A DNA stretch of 64,000 bases from Phragmites australis (lineage: Eukaryota; Streptophyta; Magnoliopsida; Poales; Poaceae). Below are positions 26,423-37,508 of the stretch, in pieces; positions within the stretch are counted from its first letter, which is position 1, and the number at the start of each line of letters is the position of its first letter. The position numbers and the translations under genes were made by a program. Below the pieces are notes generated by a model, which saw nothing but the letters and a program-made list of their open reading frames with translations, did no database searches and had not been told where the DNA came from. Where the stretch lies: the NCBI RefSeq assembly GCF_958298935.1, contig NC_084921.1, positions 48,037,001-48,101,000 on the forward strand. Reading direction: 5' to 3'.

Positions 26423-26654
26423 TGTTGAAACTATTTTCTTGAACAATACTGAATGGGTTCATTCCAGGCAAAGAGAGAGGACGTGGAAGGGATCCTCCTC
26501 TTGACCTCTTGGATACTTTATATAGGTGAGAGGGAGAGATGAAACTTTATCTCTAATTATTGATGGGTACAAATATTACATAAAGGTCCTTGGACTATTA
26601 TATGGACTGCTTTGTTACATATGCTGCTTTGTTCGTTTAGGCCTTTCCCCAACA
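26423..26654 (-). mobile_element. Short solo LTR-like element (232 bp)
   Basis: Plus strand begins TGTTGAAACTATT and ends CCTTTCCCCAACA. Read on the minus strand: TGTTGGGGAAAGG start, CTATATAAAG box and TTTCAACA end, the layout of a small Copia-like LTR. Flanking pentamers (CTAAC and AATAC) do not match, so the insertion footprint is not confirmed. It lies only 8 bp from the Gypsy solo LTR. Confidence 0.5.
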
Positions 26655-26828
26655 AATACTATACATGGTTATATTTTTCGGGCATGATGTATTATTTGCT
26701 TCACTTCAATCAACATAACAGCAAAGGTTTTCATGTTATTGTGTCAAAACAATGTAGGAAAAAAAAGGATATATGTAGCTAAGATTTATATGCGTTAACA
26801 GAGGAGACGATCCGACCGTAGTTTCTTA

Positions 26829-27461
26829 GGTGTGTTTGGTTGTAGGGTGAGGTTGGATAGAATAGGGTCATATCTGTTTTTCAGATATGATGATCTAATT
26901 TTGTGTTTAATTGTATGGATGAGATGGGCCAGTTTTCTGTTTAGTTGGTGGATAAGAGTGAATAGGATGAATCAATTTTCTATTTTGTTGAATGAATTGT
27001 ATGATCTGAGTTAGTTATAAATTAGTACATCACATGAAAAGAATATTAGTGCTTTTCTAGATTTTTGGAATTTATTTGAGGTAATAAAAATTATTAGAAA
27101 TTATAAAAGTAGGTTTATTTGGAGAATTTTAATTAAGTATTAGCTCATATTTTTAAATCAAACTAATTAAAATGAGTTGCTAATAAGCTCTATTTACTTA
27201 TTAAAATGTTTAATTTTTTAATTATTTTTTATTTTAAATAAAATCGAGAGTTAAATAAGAAATATAAAATCACACGTACTCACGCTCCGGCGGACGAATA
27301 TGGACGAGTCCGTCTAGATTCTTTTTACGGGATCGGCTAATCCAAGATCTTTAACAAATATTCTCTTTACATGGATGGCCCTGTCCGCCCCTTGAACCAA
27401 CAGCCGGCAGAGCAGATGGTGGATGGGGCGATCCCATCCAACCCAGGACGGTGAACCAAAC
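26829..27461. repeat. AT-rich repeat, copy B, with GTGTGTTTGGTT inverted ends
   Basis: Left end GGTGTGTTTGGTTGTAGGG and reverse-complemented right end GTGTGTTTGGTTCACCGTC face each other, followed on both sides by GTTGGAT-type sequence, so it looks like a non-autonomous DNA element. The interior 27017-27215 matches copy A at about 14946-15120 in direct orientation. No target duplication is clear. A minus-strand open frame near 27314-27550 has no recognised product. Confidence 0.5.
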
Positions 27462-28427
27462 ACACGGCTCCTGGCGTAGTCCTCCGGCCGTGTCCGCGAA
27501 GTACATCTCCTCGAATTCTGCGACGGTTTGCACCTGAAGCAATCTAGCAAAGAAGTACGAGCTCTTGTCGTCGGTTTCGCAGTCGAAACAATCTATAGAG
27601 CGCCCCTGAGGTAGAGATCGGTGGACTGATAGCTATTTGATATGGGCTCATATTTGATCTGGTATTTTCTTGTCAAGCTGTGGATAGACACGAAGAAAGC
27701 ACCGACGTTATACATTTGTTGCATCGCCGGCCGGCTGGCTGGCTGATGGCACACAGGGCGTATACGTGCAACTGGATCCTGTCGCTCGGCTCGTCGCCTG
27801 TGGCCTGGCAACGGTAATCTCTGGCCCGGCCGTCAATAGATCATCTTCTCCTGCGTGCCTGCTGTATCGTTGTCTCCTGTGTATTCTGCCATACCTGTAC
27901 TTGCGTATTTATCGAAGCTTAAATCTTTTATGTAAAATTGAGACATATAATAGAATTTGATATGGACTCTTTAGTTTAATCCTTACCATTAGATGATCAT
28001 AATAATCAATGATGGATATTATTTTCTTTTTTCAATTAATATGATAATTTTATTACCTTTAGAGCAAATGTAAAGGCTTCTTTTGTACTTAAATATTAAG
28101 ATAATAGATATATGTACCTTTTTTCCGTTTTTCCTCATCAGAAATTATTTTTAAAAACAGATTATTTAATTCAGCTTTCTGTTTATAAATAGCAAAAACC
28201 AAAAATTGGGACCTAACTGGAAGCAACTAACCAAGGCGTTGGAGGCTGCGATGATATCAGGAGCAGCCGTCGCCTTCCCAAAAAGAATAACACTGACTGC
28301 CGCATCATTACATCTGCGGGAAAGCGACGATTGTTTAAGGGAGCCCCACGCTGGATATTTCAGTTTTAAACTCTACCGCGTTCACTTTTTGAACTGTCGT
28401 GTGACTTGTATTAGGATTGCTGTCTTA
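27462..28427. other. Intergenic, no gene recognised
   Basis: Includes short open frames at 27593-27811 (minus) and 28206-28439 (plus) without recognisable domains, and an AT-rich part from about 27900. Confidence 0.5.
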
Positions 28428-28774
28428 GTACATCTCTAATATATATTTTAAAAATTAATATATTCTAATATTATTATAGTATCATCTAACACTATTACAG
28501 TATCACCTATTTTTTTTATCTTCAATAACTACCTTATTTTCTACCTTTTATTACTCTCTTCTTCCTTTTGAACCCACATGCATACTTAGAAAATAGTGAT
28601 ATAGCCGCCTCAAAATATCGGCAAATTTGCTTCCAACCAGCTGCCACAGTGTTACGGCCGTAGCATTGTAGCACTGGTACGGGCTCTGTTGGAGGACGAT
28701 GCAGCTACTCACGATCAGCAAATCGCGCTGAACAGTGATGCCGTATGGGGATACCGATCCCGTTGAAGATGGCC
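28428..28774. mobile_element. Tourist-like MITE, 347 bp (copy 1 of family)
   Basis: Left end GTACATCTCTAATAT and reverse-complemented right end GGCCATCTTCAACGG; TTA on both sides (28425-28427 and 28775-28777). The sequence aligns in reverse orientation with 60036-60382, which has the same 347-bp length, sharing AATATTATTATAG, ACTATTACAG and TTTTATTACTCTC-type segments. Non-coding. Confidence 0.75.
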
Positions 28775-28777
28775 TTA

Positions 28778-29044
28778 GGTCATGTTTCTTTTTCTATTTC
28801 TAGTTTTGCTTCTAGTTTTATTAGAAGACATAAAGTCAAAATAAATAAAATTTTGAAAATGTGATTTTTCAAGAAATTACTAAAGCTGATAAGCTCGTTG
28901 AGAGACGTTTTTCTGAGAAATTATGTCTAAGAAACTAAAATTTTATTATAGAAGCCACCAATCTATTTCCAAAAAATTGTTTTCTAGATAAAATAAAAAC
29001 ACAGCTTAAAAAAACTAAATGCAAAAATCCAAACAAACGTGTCC
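28778..29044. mobile_element. Tourist-like MITE, 267 bp
   Basis: Left end GGTCATGTTTCTTTTT, reverse-complemented right end GGACACGTTTGTTTGG, flanked by TTA at 28775-28777 and 29045-29047. It abuts the 347-bp MITE, sharing the middle TTA. Interior resembles the AGAAGCTA-rich MITE at 8677 and is non-coding. Confidence 0.7.
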
Positions 29045-29047
29045 TTA

Positions 29048-30799
29048 ATAAGTGTTCCAGCTGAGCTGGTGGGGGTGTGCCCTTGAAGCGACCTACGTCC
29101 GGGCGCTATGTTAGTTTGCCTGGTCCATGCTGACGTGTCGACGAACCAGGTACTATTACGACATCTTGCAAGATTCAAGGGGCACTGATGACCATTCAAC
29201 ACTGTGGGCAGATCCGAAATTGTTGCTTATCGAACTAACATTTGCAGTAGATCTCAGAAAGACCACAACACTAGGACTACTATCTTTTAAGTACACACGC
29301 TCGATGCTGCGACATCAGTGACAAAAATTGCAGAACTGCCACTAGCCAGATTCAGAAATGTGCTCTGCGACCTTGCTAGGAGCTGGTCAAGAACTGACGA
29401 AGAGCACAATTGGAAACCTGGAACTGCCTCTAAATATGACATGTGTAGTGCTCTCAAGTACCACAGCAATGGGAACGACGGCACCAGAGGGGAATTAGCT
29501 TGCCAGGTCCGAGTCAGGCTCGATGGCAGAGCGGAGTCCCTCACGAACCATCATCCGTGCGTAGAACCAGGCGTGCTCCTGTTGAGGAATCAAAAGTAGC
29601 ACAAAAATAAGAATCTACACGCACTACGTGTGTTGCTTCCAACTGAAGTTCAAACTCCAAGAGGAGGCGGATGAAGGACCGGTATTTGAAATTTTGGTGG
29701 CTTTGGACGAAATTAAAAATGAGACTCATTAAATTGAAACATTAAAATAATTAATATATAAATTATAAAGATAATATTCGGTGTATTAAAAAATTATTTT
29801 TGATAAAAATAAAAATATCAATCTCATCATTGATGATTTCTTTTAACATTTCTAAATACAAAGTCATTGATGATGATATCAATATCAATATTATCCAAAA
29901 AAATTTCTCAATGCATAAAGTTGTTAAACTATTTAATCTTCCTTGAGATATTGTGTACCTCAAATAGCTCTTCAGTATTTAATTTTAAAAAGCTTCTTTC
30001 AGTTAGTGTCACAATCAAGAAACATTAGGATAACAATCCGCCAATTGGTTGCTTACTGTAAATTTGCAATGAGTGCGCAATCTTAAAGCTTGGATCGGGG
30101 ACAATCGGAGGAAGATGATCGTACATCAGTTCAGGCATTAGGCATAGCTTCGTTTTAGGAGGAAAGGAAGGGATGGAAACATGCGAATTGGGGTTTGCAA
30201 ATGGCGAGCGCCAATCGTCAAGACACTGATTAGGGCTCTTATAGCTTTCTCTGAGTCACTGACGTTGTTGAATCTGATCACCATCGAACGAAGAAGGCAA
30301 GACTACACAAGAGGAAACGATCCCATAGACTTCTCTGCGCATGAGAGGATTGCTAATTTGAGCTAATGCTAACATGTTGTGAAAGAACCAAAGCAACAAA
30401 TCTACTTATTTTGAGCTGAACAAAGGCCAAAACCTACGCACAATCATGTAACTGTAACCACCAGTCAATTGAAATTTAAACTGTTATATTTTGTTGTGTC
30501 ACAAGTAGATATATACCTATATGGGAGAGGCCCACCAGGGGTGGCCGCACCGCTTGCCCCCTTTCTGGGTCAATCGTGGGCGGATGCGAAGGAGGTGAGT
30601 GCATACCTTGGTGGCGATGATAACAGCCGCAATGATAACAACCATCTCATGCCTAGTGCAGCTAGGTAGGTGATCAAGTGTTGCAATGTCATAGGTTAGT
30701 TTAGGTAAGTAGTTAACCATTGTGTTGTGGTTTTTACTCGGTTTTCTTGAATTAATTGAGTATTATTGACATCTATAATAATAGTTGTTTTTTTAAAAA
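29048..30799. other. Intergenic, no gene recognised
   Basis: An open frame of 93 codons at 29318-29599 (plus) and smaller frames have no recognisable domain. 29700-30000 is very AT-rich. Nothing else is supported. Confidence 0.5.
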
Positions 30800-31628
30800 G
30801 GGAAAAATGCAACCCCAAAAAAAAAGTCACTTGGATATTGATTTCCCCCCTAAAAGTTTTTTTTTGCTGCAAAATACCCCCAAAAGTTTGATTTTGTTGT
30901 AAAAAAACCTTCAAAAAATTCAAAAAATAAAATAAAAAACACAAAAAAATTCTAAAAAACTAGAGACAATTCTAAGACCTTATGTGATTTTTTTTTTCAA
31001 AAATAATATCCTTTGCATCATATTTCATGGAGAGGAAGTTTGGAAAAAAAGAAAAATGTGCAGCTCATTTATTAACTCATGTTATTTTAACTTGGGCCCC
31101 TTTTAACTTTGTCATGTCTACCATTATTTTTCCTACACAAATAATTGTTTAAGTAAACTAATAAAAGTGGTTTCACTAATTTTGGGTGTTATGGATTAGT
31201 TATGAATTAATCTATCTGCAACACATTTACTCAATCTTGCACGTTACAATAACTATTTCAAGATTTCATGTATTTTTAGAAGATAGAGGATCATGTAAGA
31301 AGACTAAAAAAATTTGTTTCATGATTTTTGGATTAGTAAATAATTAACTATGCATTTAACTCGAATTAATAAATGAGCTCCACATTTTTCTTTCTTTTTT
31401 TCAAACTTACTCCCATGAAATATGATGCAAAGGATATTATTTTTGAATTTTTTTCATAAAAGATCTTAGAATTGTCTCTAGTTTTTTTAGAATTTTTTGT
31501 GAATTTTTTTTGAATTTTTGGAGGTGTTTTTGCAACAAATCTTTAGTGGGTTTTTTTTTTGCAATAAAATAATTTTTAGAAAAAAGTCAAAATCCAAGTG
31601 ACTTTTAGGGATTTTTTATATTTTTCCC
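30800..31628. mobile_element. Foldback element with long inverted arms
   Basis: The left arm from GGGAAAAATGCAACCCC (30800) to about 31085 is the inverted counterpart of about 31345-31628, which ends TATTTTTCCC. Paired landmarks: AAGTCACTTGGATATTG versus CAAAATCCAAGTGACTT; CAATTCTAAGACCTT versus AAGATCTTAGAATTG; ATAATATCCTTTGCATCATA versus TATGATGCAAAGGATATTAT; TCATTTATTAACTC versus AATTAATAAATGAGC. A unique loop of about 260 bp lies between. It has no coding capacity. Long arms suggest a foldback or MULE-like element; no target duplication is evident. Confidence 0.8.
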
Positions 31629-32284
31629 TTGTAAGAAAGACAGAGAACACCGGTAGCTGCCTATAAGTAACTGCATAAAAGGCTATCCCTCCCGAGGTAA
31701 CACACATTCCGAACAAAAATAGGACTACTTCCAGTCTACTTGTTTCCGCACCAGTTTCGACCTGGTACAATAGTAGAAGACGAGATTTTAATCGGTAAGA
31801 CGTGGAAACTTTGGCCACCCGATTCGTAACCAATAATGGTGATACCTGTGTTCATGCAGTTACCTTCTACCTTGTGCTGATTCAGATGATCAGAAGAAAC
31901 TAGGCTTCTGTTCACAGACACATGGAGTGTGCGGCACTTAGCACGCAAGCTAGTGCATTGAAATCACACATGGGATTATCGTCATATCTTATGTTCAATC
32001 AGAAACCAACATTCAGAAATGGCAAGGGTAACGGCGCTTCATGAAATGGAGAAAACTGCTCATGTTGCACATTGAAAGCCAAGCGCATACACTGTCAGCA
32101 TCACACACATCAATCCACAGGGGAGATAAACCCAATCTGTAAGCAGTTAGAATTGTCTCAAATCAACCCCCAACAGATCATACATTACAAAGAGGATTCG
32201 CTTGGCTTGGTGGACACAACCTAAATTGGAGAATACATAGTGGAATAAAGAAAAAAACAACAACCTAACAATCATAAGGCCTGA
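31629..32284 (-). other. 3' flank and probable 3' UTR of the IQD gene
   Basis: No coding segment is recognised. The part nearest 32284 is presumably the 3' UTR of the IQD gene, which ends at 32285 on the minus strand. Confidence 0.5.
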
Positions 32285-35119
32285 TCAGGCAACAGGGACA
32301 TCCTTAAGCGAGGCAGGATCAACCTTCGGAGGGTCTGAATGGCGTCGCCCTCTTTCCTTCAGCTTTTCTGTTGGCACAATGCTCGGTTTGTCGACAACCG
32401 GGAATGACAGGCGCTTCTTAACTACTGAATGGACCAGAGGTGCTCTCTCAGGAACCTCAAGCTTCTCAGTCAATAGACTGCGGTACCGAGACTTAGCCCT
32501 GGCAGACTCTGTGGACTGCATGTAACTGGGAAGAGGTGGTGTGCTTGTTAGGCTTGCATCGTCCCGGACCGAGGCTCCACCTGTGCTCTGCCTCCTTGGG
32601 CGTTCAGAGCGTATGCTTGTGATGCTCCTCATGTCATCCTCCTTGTAGAGCCAGCTAGCCCTTGGACTTGCTGGCCTGATCTTTCCTGCAACAGAGGGAG
32701 CCTTCGATGGGGGTGTTGATGGTGATTGCCGGCTTGGCGGACGGCTCGACTTGTTTGGTTTTGCTGGTCTCTGGATTGAGATGGCGCGTGGTAGAGACGT
32801 TCGAACATTTGTCAGATCATGGTCTTCAGGATCCTTGTCTGATACCACTCTGCTCTCCCAAGGCCTCGCTGTCATCCAGCGTTCCATCCAGCTCCAGCCC
32901 CAATTAGGATTCCCAGGCTCCGTGAAAGTTGGAGTTATACTTCGACCAGAATTCCTCCACTGCACGAGATTAATAGAAAAAACAGAATTGTTAAAAGAAT
33001 GAGAAACACAGCTACATCTATTGAACAGATCAGAGTTAAGACCAACGAGCAAATAACAAGAAAAATAGCATAGGCCATCAAAAGGAAACAAAAGAGGTTA
33101 TTGCCTGGTGAGAAAATGCATATGCAAGTGCTCTTTCTCGTCTTAGTGCAGCTTCCTGTTTCATCATTAGGCTGGCTTCGACCTGCTCTTTGGACTGATG
33201 GCTGTGATCCCAGTCTTCATCAATCTGATTAGAAAATTAAATGTCAGAAATATGTCGCATCATCATGTTGTAACAGTGTCCTATTCTATTATTGCCAAAT
33301 TCTGATTACAGTCATGAAACATTAAACGAAAATCCACTTCAATGCAATTGTTGTGTTTTAACTATGGTAACTTGAATTCTTTCTTCTGAAAATAGAAACA
33401 TATAATACCCAAAAGAGACTCAATTGACGGCTCATGCTTGTAAAATAAATATAAGAAGAAAATTTCCTAAGTATGAAATGTAAGCTTAGAACTATGGCAT
33501 CAAAATGGTGTGCTGACCTTCATTTTCTCAAGTTCCCTCTGCTGTTTTAATTGGAGCTGCCTTTGAAGAGCCTGTTTTTCCTCCTCCATCTTCACCCGTC
33601 TAGAGTAGATTTGAGTTTGAACTCTTGTCATCGTTTGTGTGCAATGCAAGGTGTGAGCAGTTTGGCGTTTTACAGCATTTCCATCAACTAGCGACTTCAA
33701 CCTAACTAACCCTCTTAGTGCCCGCAGTGCTCTCCTTGCCTAAAAAAAATTTAATTTTTGAAAAATTAATAACGACTTCATATCACAAGAAAAAAAAGAA
33801 ACTAGACAAAAGATACATATAGCTCAACAAATCCAGTGAGATTCAATGCAACTGTTCTCTATTTCTCATGTTCAGTGCCGCTTTAACTTGCTTTTGAGCT
33901 GTTGTATCAGCATCAACATTTCTTATGTGCGACAACATTGGAAACATCAGCCAAAAATAAGTTTGAAAACGACCAACAAAGGAAAATCTTGGCTGTATTC
34001 TAAAATGAACAAAGCGTACAAATATACAAGGAAGAATCAGACAGCAGCTCTTTGCCAACCAAATCAGAATTCCCACAAAATCTTATTCCATATGTTAGGC
34101 CCTGTTTGTTTCGGATTATAGAATCTGGATTGTGATCAAAATCTAAAAGCTGAAACAAACAGCTGGATTGTAAAAGCTGGATTCTGATCACAATCCAAAA
34201 GCTGAAACAAACAGCTAGTTGGAAAAGCTGGATTGTTACAATCCAACACACAGATTGTAACAATCCAGCAATCTGCTTTCCACCAGATTCTAACAATCCA
34301 CAATCCAGCTTTTTACAATCCAGATTTTACAATCCAGCTTCTTACAATCCACAATCTATAAGCTGCTTTTCACAATCTACAGCTGAAACAAACAGGGCCT
34401 TAGATTACGTGCATGCTCTCACGTGCCATTGGAAGTTAAGACAGTGACCCGTGCCAATCACAAGATCTGATTTTTTTTGTACGGCCAGTGCAAATACATC
34501 AATATATCTTGGTGGCAGCAAGATCTAAACAAAAGCAAGCAGCAAACGTCCTACAAGTGCAGATGAATTACCAGATAACCCCTGAAGGCAGTCTGAATCT
34601 TGGTGGCAGCAAGTTCTTCCCTTGAACTAACAGGCATTTTTTGTGTGGGCGTGGTGACTGCGGTGAGGCGGACAACCTCAGCAGCGGCCTGGGCAGCGAC
34701 TGCAGCAGCTTCTGCAGCGACAGCAGATGCAAGCGCAACGGAGTAGGCATGATTGCTCTGCTCACTGTCTGTTTCGACTGGCTTGACATCTTTGATCTCC
34801 TGAGAGTGTGGCTGAGTAGGTTGTGTTGGTGGTGGCGGCGGCAACGGAGCTACTGGAGCAGTCCCTGACACCGTTGAGGTTGAAGGATCGGAGTGCTTCG
34901 ACTTGCCAAATGGCCATTTCCTCCTGGATTTTGACTTGTCCGCCTTCTCAGCCTTCATGGTAGCCAAGATTCATATATATTGAAATGGCAACCTTTTGAT
35001 GGCAAGTAGCTTAATTTTTCTCAAGTGGAATTTTGGCATACCTTTGCTTCCTTCCCGTCTGGATCAGAGGAGCTGAAGACTTTCTTCACAGCACTAAACC
35101 ACTTCCCTTTCTTACCCAT
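32285..35119 (-). CDS. IQ67-domain (IQD) calmodulin-binding protein
   Basis: Plant-specific calmodulin-binding scaffold, usually at microtubules, plasma membrane or nucleus. Coding exons (minus): 35119-35042, 34952-34572, 33739-33518, 33224-33105, 32959-32285; all introns phase 0; total 1476 nt, 491 aa. N-terminus MGKKGKWFSAVKKVFSSSD is the family signature. A Pro-rich tract (PLPPPPPTQPTQP) and an Ala-rich helix follow. The IQ67 domain begins at about residue 138 (ATKIQTAFRGYL) and continues across the conserved exon junction into ARRALRALRGLVRLKSLV. The last exon carries the C-terminal DUF4005 motif PSYMQSTESARAKSR (about residues 415-430). The fourth intron has a GC donor (CACCAG|GCAATA) rather than GT; the others are GT-AG. 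A MITE sits in intron 2. A 5' UTR intron acceptor (TTGCAG) is likely at 35156. Confidence 0.95.
34098..34399. mobile_element. Tourist-like MITE (302 bp) in IQD intron 2
   Basis: Perfect 15-bp terminal inverted repeats GGCCCTGTTTGTTTC at both ends, flanked by TTA at 34095-34097 and 34400-34402. The interior is built from repeated CAATCCAGC/GCTGGATTG motifs. It lies inside the 0.83-kb second intron of the IQD gene and does not disturb the splice sites. Confidence 0.9.
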
Positions 35120-36550
35120 TTTTCGTGTTCTATCCCTGTGTCTTCAGTGTCTCAGCTGCAAGCACAAGAGCAGATAAAAGGTTCAGTAATCAGTACAAGA
35201 ATGACTCTAAAAAAGAGAGGCGATAATCAAATATTGACCAGCAGAATCTAAGCTTGCCACAAAAACCAAACTTTACCACCATCGAGCACACGGAAAAGGT
35301 TTATAGTAATCTATTTAGAGATCAAAAGCTCCACTTAGTGTTCTTGTACGCCCCCATAATTCATGCATCACCGAGTAAAAATCGAGAAAAAGTCATTTTA
35401 CCACCAGATATTATACAAATCGATAACAAAATCAGCTTCGAGCTTCTCAGATATCAAACAGGCAACAAAAATCCAGACTTCACCACGAAATAGCAGCAAA
35501 AACGCACGCCAAAGCCTTGGACCGAATCAAGCAGAGAAACAGAAGGAATTGAGATCACAAGTGTAGAAATAGAGGATGAACACAGAATATCCGCCAACAT
35601 AAGGGCGCAATTCTTCACCATTCATGGCAACGTTCTTACAAAAAAAGAGAGGCATAGTTCGCAACTAACCAAGCTTAGCGTGCTACCCTTCTGCACTCGA
35701 TCAACCGTTTAGCGGGAGAAAGAAAAAATCACCAGAAGACTGAAACACAAACTTAAAGAGTGGATTTTACCCCTGGAAAACCCTCGCGCCCTCTTCCACG
35801 ATTTCGCCGCAAAACCCACCCAGCCAGGCCACAAATGAAACCGCAGGCGAACGCAAGCAAGAAGAATCAAACACCAGGGCACAAACCCCCAAAAGATCCG
35901 ATTTTTACTGCGAGAAAGGCAAGCTTTCACCTCAAAGCAAGTAAGCAACCACCGAAAGCCCTCAGACCCCTCACCTTCCTCACCCCACTGAAGGCGCCAA
36001 GAACCTAGCTCTGGTTGCCCTTAGAAGAAACCGCCCACCGCAGTCCGCACGTACCTCTACCACCCCAACGGGTCAGAAAAGAACTCAAGACCAGTGCATT
36101 CAGGACGAAGAAAAAAACGGAGATGAAAAGAAAAGGCAAGGAAGGGCAAACAGCCCAACCTTTTTCTCACTTTCCCCACCAGTCCAAAGGCGCCGCCCCC
36201 TTTTATCGGCCAGCCTACCCCGCACGCAGAATCGATTCGCCCACCCCACCCGACGGCGACCCGGCCCCCCCTGTTCACCACCACCGGGGTGCGTGGGCCC
36301 CACTTCCAGCCGCGGACCACGGCGGCGGGGCAGCCAGGCAGCCGGAGGTGGGGTGGGGAGCGGGGCCCGTCGATGGAGCGAGCGTCCGGCGACGAGGCGT
36401 TCCCGTTCCCGTTCGCTCTCGATCTCCTCCCCCCGCGTGACGGTCACGCTCCCGGTGCAAGCCGAAAGGCGCTGTCCCTGTGGCCTCTTCTGGCAGCGGA
36501 GCGGGTCCCACCGAGGGGAGTATGACGGCTAGGCCCCGCGTTGCCGCGGA
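35120..36550 (-). promoter_or_regulatory. 5' UTR intron and promoter region of the IQD gene
   Basis: A good acceptor CTTGCAG precedes CTGAGACACTG at 35155, 36 bp upstream of the ATG, so the gene probably has a 5' UTR intron, as many IQD genes do. The upstream exon and start site are likely in the GC-rich block at about 36000-36500. Open frames in that block on both strands have no recognised product. No core promoter element is certain. Confidence 0.45.
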
Positions 36551-36782
36551 CCAGTCGCAGCGGAAAACGTTAGCCAGTTGCGACGACTGGTAGTACGAGC
36601 AGAAGACGTTGGCTTGGCAGCCTTGGCTGGCCAGATTCAGCTCCGGCCGTGCAGTGGACGCACGCGGAAAAATGCTCCGGCACCATGCAGTGGGCAACCG
36701 ATAGCGAGTACCGCTGGCTCAAATCAAAATATATATTGCGTTTCAATACTCTTAAAATTTAAAATAATATTAAAATTATGAA
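36551..36782. other. Intergenic, no gene recognised
   Basis: Boundary between the GC-rich IQD promoter and AT-rich sequence. Nothing supported. Confidence 0.4.
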
Positions 36783-36940
36783 AAAAAAATCTTTGGTATA
36801 GAGGATATTATCATCTTGCTCTTAAATTTTTTTAACTCAAACAATTACTTATGTAATAAAGAAAAAAATCTTTGGTGCAGAGGATATTATCATCTAGCTA
36901 TTCAAAAAATTTCAACTCAAACAATTACTTATGTAATAAG
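36783..36940. repeat. Two-copy tandem repeat, 79-bp unit
   Basis: Units 36783-36861 and 36862-36940 both contain ATCTTTGGT, GAGGATATTATCATCT and CAAACAATTACTTATGTAAT. Confidence 0.9.
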
Positions 36941-37427
36941 GAAAAAAAGATAAATTTCAGTTTTTGTTTATCACTGTAAAAGCCATATTTTTGTTTGAAC
37001 ATTTATATAGAGCTAGACGACATCATCCTATACAACATAGAATTTTCCATGACAATTTTTTATTTAAGAAAATATAAAAACAAAATATCTCTAGCTCTCG
37101 CTAACATGTAACGGAGGGCTATCTCTTTCGGTTAACGGCCCCACCTGCACCGATCCAACTTGCTCCTGTAAATGCCGTGTTAAATGAGGCATTTACACCT
37201 CGGTTATAAAACGTTCCGAGACTGGAGAAGCTCGGAAGGCTTTGCTCGGCTGTTTTTTACAGGTTTATCAGCAGTTGGAGTACTGCCCAGACTGAGAAAC
37301 GCTGCTAGCTTTCGTAGTACCTTTTGCAGCTTTGCCTTCCATTCTTTTCGCCCATGTTTCGAGAGGGAGCAGGGAGGAGATGAGAACAAAGCCGATGGAA
37401 CGGGTGGCGATGGCGCATCATATGATT

Positions 37428-37508
37428 AGAATAGCGTTGGTGTCAGTGAAGGTGACATGATTAGAATTAGAATAGAATAGCGTTGGTGTCAGTGAAGGTG
37501 ACATGATT
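37428..37508. repeat. Exact 35-bp direct repeat, 46-bp period
   Basis: AGAATAGCGTTGGTGTCAGT continuing to GACATGATT is found at 37428-37462 and again at 37474-37508, identical, separated by 11 bp. The identity suggests a recent slippage duplication. Confidence 0.95.

Noticed and set aside
27314..27550. Minus-strand frame reading LLQVQTVAEFEEMYFADT
   Set aside because: Looks protein-like over a short stretch, but no family could be named and it lies within a MITE-like repeat.
36015..36697. GC-rich open frames upstream of the IQD gene
   Set aside because: Low-complexity Pro/Arg/Gly translations on both strands, as expected from a GC-rich promoter/5' UTR.
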